Below are positions 24,125 through 33,681 of a stretch of DNA of 43,499 nucleotides, piece after piece. How positions within the stretch are numbered: the first letter of the stretch is position 1; every line of letters begins with the position of its first letter. This DNA is from Schoenoplectus triqueter (lineage: Eukaryota; Streptophyta; Magnoliopsida; Poales; Cyperaceae): assembly GCA_964058805.1 (NCBI GenBank), contig CAXKVV010002024.1, forward strand, positions 1 through 43,499. The letters run 5' to 3'. The position numbers were made by a program, and so were the translations under genes. The notes beneath the pieces were generated by a model. The model did no database searches and was not told the DNA's origin. It was given only the letters and a program-made list of their open reading frames with translations.

Positions 24125-26832
24125 GCCGAGGCCCTCGGTACCGCCGAAAAAGTGTCTGGGTGCGCAAAACATGATTACGGGACCCAACGCCCTCGGTACC
24201 GCCGAAAATGAGTCCGGACGCGCAAAACATGAAAACGTGACCCGACGTCCACGTTACCGCCGAAAACGAGTCTGGGCGCGCAAAACATGAAAACGGGCCC
24301 CGACGCCCACATTACCGTCGAAAACGAGTCCGTGAGCGCAAAACAAGAAAATGGGATATGACGCACTTGGCACCGCCGAAAATGAGTCCGGGCGCGCAAA
24401 ACATGAAAACTGGACCCGACGCCCTCTGTACCGCCAAAAATGAGTCCGGGAGCACAAAACATGAATACGGGATCCGACGCCCATCGTACCGCCGAAAATG
24501 AGTCTGGGCGCGCAAAACATGAAAACGGGACGCGACGCACTCGGCACCACCGAAAACGAGTCCGTGAGCGCAAAACTTGAAAACGGGTCCCAACGCCCTC
24601 GATACCGCCGAAAACGAGTCCGTGAGCGCAAAATATGAAAACGAGACATGACGCACTCGGCACCGCCGAAAACGAGTCCGGGCGCGCAAAACATGAAAAC
24701 GGGACACGACGCCCTCTTTACCGCCGAAAACGAGTTGGGGCGCGCAAAATATGAAAACGGAAAAAGACGCCTTGGGTACCGCCGAAAACTAGTGCCGGAG
24801 CACAAAACATGAAAGCGGGACCCGACGCCTAAGGTACCGTCGAAAACGAGTCAAGGCTCGCAAAACATGAAAATGGATCCGCCGAAACTGAGTCCGGACG
24901 CGCAAAACATGAAAATAGGACGAGACGCACTCGGCACCGCCGAAAACGAGTCTGCGAGCGCACAACTTGAAAACGGGTCCCAGCGCCCTCGGTACCGCCG
25001 AAAATGAATCCGGGCACAAAAAACATGAAAACAGGACCCGACCCCGTCGGCACCGCCGAAAATGAGTCCGGGAGCACAAAACATGAAAACGAGAAACGAC
25101 TCCCTCGATATCGCCGAAAATGAGTTTGGGAGCGCAAAACATGAAAATGGGACGCGACGCCCTCGGTACCCCCGAAAACGTGTCCGGGCGTGCAAAACAT
25201 GAAAATGGGACGCAGCGCCCTCGGTACCGCCGAAAACTAGTCCGGGAGCGCATAACTTGAAAACGAGACCCGACGCCCTCGGTACCGCCGAAAACGAGTC
25301 CGAGCGCGCAAAACTTGAAAACGGGACCCGACGCCCTCGGTACCGCCGAAAATGAGTCCGGACGCACAAAACATGAAAACGGGACCCGACGCCCTTGGTA
25401 ACGCCGAAAACGAGTCCGGGAGCATAAAACATGAAAACAAGAGCCGAGGCCCTCGGTACCGCCGAAAACGAGTCCGGGCGCGCAAAACAATAAAACGTGA
25501 CCCGACACCCTCGGTACCGCCGAAAATGAGTCCGGGAGCGTAAAACATGAAAACGGGAGCCGAGGCCCTCGGTACCGCTGAAAACGAGTCCGTGAGCGCA
25601 AAACATGAAAACGGGACATGACGCACTTGGTACCGCCGAAACTGAGTCCGGACGCAAAACAAGAAAACGGGACCCGACGCCCAAGGTACCGCCGAAAATG
25701 AGTCCGGGCGCGCAAAACATGAAAACGGGACGAGACGCACTCGGCACCGCCGAAAACGAGTCCACGAGCGCAAAACTTGAAAACGGGTCCCAGCGCCCTC
25801 GGTACTATCGAAAATGAATCCGGGCGCAAAACATGAAAACGGGAACCGACGCGTTCGACACCGCCGAAAATTAGTTAGGCTGCGCAAAACATGAAAACGA
25901 GACACGACTCCCTCGGTATCGCCGAAAACAAGTCCGACAGCACAAAAAATGAAAACGGGACATGACGAACTCGGCACCGCCGAAAAAGAGTCCGGCCGCG
26001 CAAAACATGAAAACGTGACCCGACGCCCACGTTACCGCCGAAAACAAGTCCGTGAGCGCAAAACATGAAAACGGGACATGATGTACTTGGTACCGCCGAA
26101 AATGAGTCCGGACACGCAAAGCATGAAAACGGGACCCGACGCCCAAGGCACGGCCGAAAATGAGTTCGAGCACGCAAAACATGAAATAGGACGTGACGCA
26201 CTCGGTACCACCGAAAACGAGTCCGGGTGCGCAAAACATGAAAACGAGACACGACCCCCTCGGTATCGCCGAAAATGAGTCTGGGAGCGCAAAACATAAA
26301 AATGGTCCGTGACGCCCTCGGTACCCGCGAAAACGAGTTCAGGTGCGCAAAACATGAAAACGGGACGCGATACCCTCGGTACCGCCGAAAACTAGTCCGG
26401 GAGCACACAAAGTGAAAACGAGACCCGACGCCCACGATAACGCCGAAAACGAGTCCGAGCGCGCAAAACATGAAAACGGGACCCGACGCCCTCGGTAACG
26501 CCGAAAATGAGTCCGGACGCACAAAACATGAAAACGGGACTCGACGCCCTTGGTACCGCCAAAAACGAGTCCGGGATCGTAAAACATTTAAATGGGAGCC
26601 GAGGCCCTCGGTACCGCCGAAAACGAGTCCGGCCGCGCTGTTTACCCTTGAAAAGTTTCAAGGATGAATAAATGAATAAATAAAATAAATTGATGATTAA
26701 TGATAAGTCATAAGAAAGGGGGAGAAGAGAGAGAGCAGTGGAAACATGGCCCACTGATCAGGAGAGGTCGCTGCCTAACCCCGGAACAAATCCATTAGTC
26801 CCACAATGGAATGCTGGGCATGAAGTGAAGAG

Positions 26833-26840
26833 TATAAATA
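26833..26840 (+). promoter_or_regulatory. TATA box candidate near the left end of the Tat LTR
   Basis: TATAAATA followed by a C-rich stretch, about 195 bases inside the element and 30 bases before a strong hairpin. A second candidate lies at 29291-29298. Confidence 0.5.
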
Positions 26841-26869
26841 CCCCGCTATTCTCTATCCACTCAGCATGA

Positions 26870-26917
26870 GTGACACCCAAGAAGATCGAGGGAGAGAGGA
26901 GACCTCTTGGGTGTCAC
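26870..26917 (+). other. 13-bp perfect inverted repeat (hairpin)
   Basis: GTGACACCCAAGA at 26870-26882 is the exact reverse complement of TCTTGGGTGTCAC at 26905-26917, with a purine-rich 22-base loop. If transcription starts about 30 bases after the TATA at 26833, the hairpin would form at the very 5' end of the RNA. Confidence 0.8.
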
Positions 26918-26936
26918 CATGTGATTATATTTTCTC

Positions 26937-27041
26937 TGACAAGTGGGACCCACCTGGCAGTCCCTTGTAGATGAATCTAATAGCATAGCCTATCTGATGA
27001 GTCATTCATGTGACCATTTTCACTGACAAGTGGACCCCACA
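26937..27041 (+). repeat. Short direct repeat
   Basis: CTGACAAGTGGGACCCACC at 26937 recurs in slightly changed form (CTGACAAGTGGACCCCACAC) at 27022, 85 bases later. A third related form (CTGACAGGTGGGCCCCACC) is near 27916. Non-coding. Confidence 0.6.
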
Positions 27042-27216
27042 CCTCAGTGACCTATTAAAGGAGTCAGAATTGAACCCTAGAAATCTGCCTTTGAAGCTAA
27101 CCCTAGAAAGGAGCTGAAGCAGTATAATCCCTATGCTACATGAAATAATGTCAATGCCAAGTTAGCATTTTGATGCAACTAGTTATAAGAAATTCCAAAT
27201 GTGATTTTGCTTTCAA

Positions 27217-27479
27217 GGCTGACCTGGTGCCAAAGCTGTGAGCAACCACCTAACTATGCTTTGATTTGTGTCAATTACTGATAAGTAGTCAGTTCTTTGA
27301 CCAAGTCACCCTCATGTTAAGGGATTGAAAGTCAATTTCACAAGACTGATCAGGTGCCAAAGCTGGGAGCAACCACCTGATCAAGTCTAGATTTGTATTA
27401 ATTGCTGATAAGTAGTCAGCATTTGATCAAATCAAGCCCTAATGAATATCAATATAAGTCTAATTGGTATTTAGTTAGG
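27217..27479 (+). repeat. 127-bp imperfect tandem duplication
   Basis: GGTGCCAAAGCTG...GAGCAACCACCT...CTGATAAGTAGTCAG occurs from 27226 and again from 27353 with an offset of 127 bases. Copies differ at many sites, so the duplication is old. No coding potential seen. Confidence 0.75.
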
Positions 27480-27850
27480 GTGGTTTCTGCAAGAGAGAGA
27501 TAATTGGCAGAGACATTGAGCTACAAATGAGATCAGGGATTAATTCATAAGGAATAATAGGGTTTTATGAATAAAAGAATTTTTAATTCAGAGAGGCAGG
27601 GGCAAAAATGGAATTAAAAATTACAGGGATGATCATCATGATTTTAGGGATTTTTGGTGAAATTTTCATGATTTTTGGATAAGTGGAGCTATTAAAATAA
27701 ATTCAGGGAAGATAAAAGCAGAATAAATGGATTAATCAAAGGCTGAGATTTGATCAGAGCAACTCTGGGTACAAATTGGAGATAATAACAACTCTGGGTA
27801 CAAACTGGGTGCAATAAACACAGAAAGAATAAAATAAACGAGGAGAGAGG
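27480..27850 (+). other. AT-rich stretch of the Tat LTR without features
   Basis: AT-rich sequence with short repeated words (AACTCTGGGTACAAA twice near 27761 and 27791). No gene, promoter or RNA feature can be supported. Confidence 0.5.
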
Positions 27851-27853
27851 GTG

Positions 27854-28078
27854 TGCCACGTGGCAGCCTCTCATTGGGCCATGTCAGCAAGTGGGCCCCA
27901 CCCTGGTATGAGTCACTGACAGGTGGGCCCCACCTTGGTGCCACGTGGCAGACAGCCAGTGGGCCACCTCATCACCCTATTGCCACATGGCATTATACCA
28001 CAGGGCCACTTCACCCAACCCCATGCCACATGGCACAGCCAGAGGAAGCCACTTCACCCAGTCCTGTGCCACATGGCA
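27854..28078 (+). repeat. Tandem array of G-box-like palindromes
   Basis: Five 12-base palindromes TGCCACGTGGCA or the variant TGCCACATGGCA lie at 27854, 27939, 27981, 28024 and 28067. Spacings are 85, 42, 43 and 43 bases, so they mark a 42-43 bp minisatellite with one site lost. The first two keep the CACGTG core (plant G-box, a bZIP/bHLH site); the last three have CACATG. The intervening sequence contains GTGGGCCCCACC-like GC-rich words. Confidence 0.85.
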
Positions 28079-29280
28079 CCATACCATAAGGCCACCTCAG
28101 CATTAGTTAGTGAATAATCAGAGATAAAGGAGGGTGATTAAACTAATGAGCCAATCATAACATGCCATATCATATCAATTAACCCAAATCATGCACTAAT
28201 CAATCATTAATCCATTACTATGCGCCTAGACTCAGTAATCCTACAGACGGGGCCCATTGTCAGATCTATGAACCTATGGTGCATAAACAGACTACAAACC
28301 AGTTCTATATGGAAACATCTGCAGAGATTTAAATTTGAAATAAAAAGAAGTATGCACCTGGCGCACGCTGCACCTTCTTTCTTCTTCGCCTCGGCTCATG
28401 CACGCCAGGCGCAGGCGCTGAAGGGCCCGCTCCCTCCTTCTTCTCTCTCCTTCTCTTCTTCTTCTTTGCGATAACAGAAGAGTTTAATGGCGCCATCAAT
28501 GGAGATCACACAAAGGGATCAACTTCAGATCAATTGCTCTTGGCCTTGGCTATCTAGTACAAAGGAGAGAAGGTGTATGGATTTAGATTTCAGAATGATA
28601 CAATATAAAGAGAGAAATGGCAAGAAGCAACACCTCGGGTCAAAACTTCGAACTTGCCAATTGAAGCTTGAAACTTGCAATTAATGGCTGGAAAAGCTTC
28701 TAGGACCTCAGGCGATGGTGTTAGAGTGACAATTGCGAGGAGATAAATGCTGGATGTAGGAGTTGCACCAATTCACAACTCGGCCTAGAAGTGAGTTGAT
28801 CAAACACTGTGATAGAGCTTGCAAATCGACTAGATAAGAGCACAAGAAGTTGCCTGACACTAAATCAATGATGTTAAGGCTTTGGGATAGAAGAAACAAG
28901 CAAGGAAGTGAGATGAAAGTTTAAAACTTGATTATAGCTTGTAATGGAGAAGAAGATGCGAATTGAGATCAATTCTGTAAAATGGAGCTAAGGGAGCATG
29001 CTAGCAGCTTATATAGGCATAGTGTAAGGCTTGGAAGGTTCTAGAAAGAGCCAGAAAGGCTTGCAAGGATGTGAAGGCCGAATAGTGGCAAAGGGGTAAA
29101 TAAGAGAGTGTATGCAACTAACTCAAAACGGCTTAACTGCTAAAGATTGACTCAATTGAGTAATTAGAAAACACAAATGCATCCTAGCCACTGATTTAGA
29201 TTGAACCAAGGGTTGAGATTGAGTTTAAACCGTAATCCAAACACTAATTACCCAACCAATCACCATTTAGCAATACACAT
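28079..29280 (+). other. Tat LTR segment with a 37-base pyrimidine run
   Basis: No gene. A run of only C and T lies at 28431-28467. A TATATA word occurs near 29011. Small open frames here have no recognisable product. Confidence 0.5.
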
Positions 29281-29290
29281 ACCCCTAGCT

Positions 29291-29298
29291 TATATAAA
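29291..29298 (+). promoter_or_regulatory. Second TATA box candidate in the Tat LTR
   Basis: TATATAAA followed 30-40 bases later by an A/G-rich leader (GAGAAAGAGAGAGACCC). This looks as good as the TATA at 26833; which of the two, if either, drives the element cannot be told from sequence. Confidence 0.45.
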
Positions 29299-30650
29299 CC
29301 CTCAGAATTGATTCACAGAGAAAGAGAGAGACCCATAGCCCTTCAAGAGACGACCCAGAGAGCAAGTTAGAAGCTTTACCAACCGATTGAACTCAACAAG
29401 TGTTGAGAGCTCGGTATACACACTCCCTCTACCTCAATTACAGTGAATTAGAGAGCTCAAGACTAAGGAAAGGGTGAAGGTTAGTGTTATGATCGAAGCT
29501 AATGATTTGAATCACAATTGTACTCGATTTTCATATATCAGTATACTCTCAATACTGTTGATTGTAATTTTCTCATATATTTTTCCTTTACTATCCGAAT
29601 TATCCAATATTTTTGATCGAATTTCTTTTCTAAGCTGTCGCCTTGCTATTTCTATCATTTATCTTTTATTTCTTTGATTGTATTTCGGTTAATTGGCTTG
29701 AAAATATAACTGATACGCTGAACTAATCGGGTTGATCGAAGATTGAATGATCTCTCAACCTCACAGTCATGCTTTAGCGCTGATCGAAGATCAATTGATC
29801 TCTCAGACTCTTGCATTCCTAATTGATTGTTCAAAGATTCCAATTCTTGATCAATTCATCAATTGGAATCGCGGAAAATTGAACAGTTATCAAAGATTGA
29901 GATTGAATATGTATAACTGCCATCTTTTCTCATAATTGAGGCAATTATTCACTCAATCCAGATGCTATCATAGCTGACGATGAGGTTTAATGAAAAGAAA
30001 TGTATCAATTGGTTGGGAATGCAAGAATCCGTCCAGCTTTAGTAATCGGTATTGACTGTTCATTCTGGAACTCAACGATTAACACGAATTAGAGGAAATT
30101 ACAAGAATAAAACACTGGATTACGTCAATTAGGACTCAGAGTTACATGATTAAACAGTAAAATGGAAGAATTGAAGCTAGAACAAGGTTCAATTTCGGTT
30201 GAATTCATCTGGTACCGAATTCCGGTATAGGTTGGTACTTGGGTGTGATAATTCCGGTGATCCACCGTACCGATGCACGATCTAAAGGTACAGACTAGCT
30301 CTTCGTATCAAGGCGACGCTGTAGGTAATGGCCGATCTCCGATCAGGTCGCCGGAGTATCAAAATCGCTTATCCAGTGCGCATCTCAAAGCACAGAGAAG
30401 GAAGATAGAAGGGGACGCTCTCCGCACTAATCTTGGAAGGCTGCACGAATATTGAAACACATCCAAAGGGTCTGAGCTATTGAACATTTAGAAAACTAAA
30501 GCATGAATTGATCTGGGCCTTCGATCCACGCAGTGCAAATCTTAATCTAATCTGGCGGCCCAAATAAGAATAGGATTAAATGAAAGATGAGTGCCAATCT
30601 TGATATAGATCTGGCGGCCCAGATTAAGCCCATTAACCAATTAATAATAG
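29299..30650 (+). other. Tat LTR segment, non-coding
   Basis: Unremarkable sequence with repeated short words (TTGATCGAAGAT near 29731 and 29782, GGTACCGAATTCCGGTA near 30211). No gene supported. Confidence 0.45.
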
Positions 30651-31841
30651 AACATTAATTATATATGGTAAATAAATGATTTGAAGATGCTCCTGAACTC
30701 CAAATTAACTCAAATTTGTTTCTAAAATTTTCTTATTTTTCATACTACTTTTCTATACAATAATATTCCAGTTTTAAAAATATAATCATGATAAAACATT
30801 TTGAAAGCAAAAGACATTACATATATTGATATAGTTGACCTAGCTTTGACTTGTCATTTTGAATACTATAAAAATTCCAAAAATACAAATAAAAATCATA
30901 AATAATAACTAGATATATTTTACTGATTTTTCAAGTAATTTTCCATGAAATAATAATGGTGATAGTAATATACCATAATAAATAATGAGATTAGCTATAT
31001 TCTTTGATAAATAAGAAATATAAATAACAATAGATATTATTTTGATATTTTCTGTAAAAAGAATAATAAAAATAAATAGCACAAAATATACAAAATATAC
31101 TACTATGGTAATAAATAGTAAAATACATTTTCTTTTATAATAAAGAATGATAATATAGTTTTATAATATGAATTGTATTCCTTTTGTCATTTCTATACAA
31201 ATATACAATAAAATACTTTTGATGAATAAAATATAATAAAAATAATAGTTGTAATAAAAGCATAATGAATTTCATCTCTTATGGCTATTTTCTACTAATA
31301 ATAAAAATCTTATACTTTTCTATAGATAATAAATAAAATAATAAAAATAGATATAATGAATAGTATAAGAAATAGAATAGAATATTCATAATGATTTCTT
31401 TTTAGTTATTATAGATAAAAAATAATAATAATAAAAAATAATAATAGTAAAATAGTATAGCTAACCACCTTTTGATTTTGTAAATAATTCTTACATAATG
31501 AATAGTATTTTAATATAATAGAATATAATAATAGAATTCTATTACTTTGGCTATTATAAACATTTTAAAAATACAAATAAAAAATCATAGCCATAAACAT
31601 TTTAAAAATACAAATAAAAATCATAGCCATTTTATTTTCTATTATTTTTGTAAGTGATTTTCTATAGAATAAATAGAGTTTAGAAATAATAAAAATAAAA
31701 TTTTACTACTTTAGCTATTATGAAAACCCCAAAAATATAAATGAAACTCTAATTAATAGCTACCCCTCTTCCTATTATTTTTGTAAATAATTTTCTACAT
31801 AGATAAATAGAGTTTAAGAAATAAAAATAATAATAATAAAA

Positions 31842-31873
<32 letters not shown>

Positions 31874-31935
31874 ATAAATGTATCTTTATAATAAAAATGA
31901 TAATAGAAGATATTATATAATAGACTTTGTGCATT
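30651..31935 (+). repeat. AT-rich low-complexity block
   Basis: About 1.3 kb made almost entirely of A and T with AATAAT-type repeats (densest at 31820-31875). It includes a 36/37-bp tandem duplication at 31558-31594 and 31595-31630. Boundaries are sharp in composition. Confidence 0.85.
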
Positions 31936-32003
31936 TTAGAAATGAATAAATATGCTCACATAAGGAATGTAGAGCCACATGAGAATATTTGCACACATTA
32001 GTC

Positions 32004-32630
32004 AAGACGAGAACATCTTGACGTAGGATGATTAAGGCTTCGATAGCAATATAAAGAAGGTACGTTGAGACAAGAACATCTTGACGTGAGATGATTAAGG
32101 CTTTAATAGCAATACAAGAAGATATGTCGAGACAAGAACATCTTGACACTTGATGAAAAGTAATAAGATACGTCGAGACAGGAACATCTTGACGTGAGAT
32201 GAATAAGGCTTTGATAACAACATGAAGGAACATGTCGAGACAAGAACATCTTGACATTTGATGAAGAATAACCAGAGCTACGATACTAACATGGAGATAT
32301 ATGTCGACTCTGAAGAAGAAGAACATTATGATGTCCTAGATAGGTGACATCTTAATGACTCGCTGCCATGAGTAAGTAACTCATGATTGAATACGCTCAC
32401 ACAAGGGGTGTAGGGCAATATAGTAATTTTGCACAAGTAATGCAACGTATAGAATGATTAGTTAAGACAAGAACATCTTGACGCTCGCTGAAGAATGACC
32501 AAAGCTACGACATCAGTACGGAGAGATATGTCGACTTTGAAGAAGAAGAACATTAAGATGTCCGAGCAAAGTGACATCTTAATGACTCGGTGTCATGAAC
32601 AAGTAATTCATGACCATTTGAGCCGGCAAG
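32004..32630 (+). repeat. Minisatellite with CAAGAACATCTTG core
   Basis: GAACATCTTG(AC) begins at 32011, 32074, 32136, 32182, 32244 and 32471 (spacings 63, 62, 46, 62, 227). The core CAAGA-ACA-TCTTG is an inverted repeat. A larger related duplication pairs about 32262-32390 with 32490-32625 (shared words GTCGACT, GAAGAAGAAGAACATTA, GTGACATCTTAATGACTCG). Non-coding. Confidence 0.85.
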
Positions 32631-32679
32631 ACTGAACTCGTCCGTCGATGAGTTTGTCTCCTGGCTCATTTCCCGGGAC

Positions 32680-33240
32680 TGTGAGATTGAATCGGTCTGT
32701 AGGTAGATTCATCCACAAAACAGTGAATGTGAACCGTTCTGTAGGTAGGTTCCTTCACTTACACATGCCTCAATGTTGAACTGGCCCAGCGCTTCAGGTT
32801 TGACATTGTGTGCAATTGTGTTTCCTAGGTTTATGAATCGGCTTAGTGCTTCGAATTCATGATCTAGAAGATCGGTGAGAAGAAATACGTGGGCCATATC
32901 CACCCTTCTCCTGATTCACCAACCTCAAGATCAACCGGCTCAGCGCTTCGAGTTGTATTTTGTGTGATTGGTTGTTGACTAGTTAAGATTGAACCGGTCT
33001 GTTTGTAGGTTTATCTTCTAGATCAACGGAGGTCGAGTCGGTCTGTATGTAGACTCACCTCAAGCCCCCTATGAAGAGATTAACCTGGTCTGTTGGTAAG
33101 GTTACATCTCGAGGTGGCATGGACTGAACCGATCTGTTTGTAGGTTCGTCCTCCATAGGACAAAACCGATCTGTTTGTAGGTTTGTCTTCCATAGATTGA
33201 ACCGATCTGTTTGTAGGTTCATCTTCCGTAGACCCCCTTT
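32680..33240 (+). repeat. Degenerate minisatellite with ACCGATCTGTTTGTAGGTT core
   Basis: About eleven copies of the type GAACCG(G/A)TCTGTTTGTAGGTT, spaced about 35-60 bases, for example near 32687, 32729, 32991, 33029, 33126, 33164 and 33199. Copies between 32775 and 32950 have a different tail (CAGCGCTTCGAG). They lie just upstream of the primer-binding-like site. Confidence 0.85.
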
Positions 33241-33545
33241 TATGAAATTAGACGACCACTTGACCATCTTTTAACTATACTATTTGCTTCTCTCTTTCAA
33301 AGATCCAGAGGTGCCTCGAGGTTCGTAGCCCAGGGTAATTAACGGTGGGGGCTTGCGCCCACCGGAATCTACAAGAACTCACAATCACTAAAAACCCCCT
33401 GAATGTGCATCCAAATATCTCTAAACGGCAGAATCGGCCGACACCCAGCAGATGCACGCTCGGGAGGGATCTCCGTGTCCTTCTTCCGCAGAACCCATCA
33501 CCCGGCGGCGGTGCGGCGGCGCGCGAAAAAGGGTCGCACAGGATC

Positions 33546-33563
33546 TGGCACGCCCGGTGGGAC
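33546..33563 (+). other. Tat primer-binding-like site
   Basis: TGGCACGCCCGGTGGGAC, five bases after the TCGCACA end of the LTR. A similar word follows the 5' LTR of many plant Tat-lineage elements as far as I recall. I cannot name the tRNA with certainty. Confidence 0.65.
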
Positions 33564-33642
33564 CTAGATTCTCCTCTTATCTCTGAAAGAGAGAGGCAAA
33601 TAGAATAATTAAGAGATACAAGTGGTCTTCTATGTGCTAAAA

Positions 33643-33679
33643 TGACTAATAATTTTCAAGTGTTTTTTGTTTTTGCAGG
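33643..33679 (+). other. Branch-point and 3' splice-site-like sequence before ORF1
   Basis: TGACTAAT (33643-33650) is followed by a T-rich tract and TTTTTGCAG ending at 33678, about 29 bases later. This is the spacing and sequence of a plant intron end. The ORF1 ATG follows four bases later at 33682. The matching donor is not identified; GGTAAGG at 33095-33101 is one candidate. Confidence 0.45.
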
Positions 33680-33681
33680 AA

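Larger units (their letters stand above)
17835..26638. repeat. 58-bp satellite array, about 150 units
   Basis: Direct tandem repeats with a 58-bp period: for example GGTACC at 19632 and again at 19690, and exact adjacent 58-bp copies at 21933-21990 and 21991-22048. Taking GGTACC as the start of the unit, landmarks are the palindrome CGGTACCG (58-7), A-tracts at 11-14, 30-33 and 38-41, GCGCGC at 24-29 and the near-palindrome CGGGACCCG at 42-50. Typical variation is AACGAG against AATGAG, GCGCGC against GAGCGC or GCGCAC, and CTCGGTACC against CTTGGCACC. Monomers are mostly full length; a few are shortened (near 21650, 22430, 24870, 25650). Monomers differ by many substitutions, but several variant types recur in a fixed order. 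I do not recognise the family. Confidence 0.97.
26639..33540 (+). repeat. Probable 5' LTR of the Tat element (about 6.9 kb)
   Basis: The left end is TGTTTACC next to the satellite; the right end is TCGCACA five bases before the primer-binding-like site. The ends thus carry TGT...ACA. This is very long for an LTR, though Tat relatives are known for multi-kb LTRs. The interior is a patchwork of minisatellites and AT-rich DNA without genes. Because the partner LTR is not in the window, the limits are unproven; a shorter LTR with unrelated DNA to its left remains possible. Confidence 0.55.

Noticed and set aside
17835..26638. CRISPR-like regular repeats
   Set aside because: There are no unique spacers; the whole 58-bp unit repeats and varies evenly. 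The surroundings are plant.
17835..26638. CENP-B-box in the satellite
   Set aside because: The closest place, (C)TTCGGCACCGCCGAA, fails the required A and the CGGG part of the box.
17813..26754. Many long open frames in the satellite (up to 540 codons, Phe/Arg/Cys-rich peptides)
   Set aside because: They overlap in all three frames of one strand, follow simply from a stop-free repeat, and have no promoter, start context or known domain. Kept only as a strand-asymmetry finding.
28220..28684. Small host genes in the Tat LTR (84- and 65-codon frames)
   Set aside because: No domain, no codon bias, and they lie inside repeat-rich LTR DNA.
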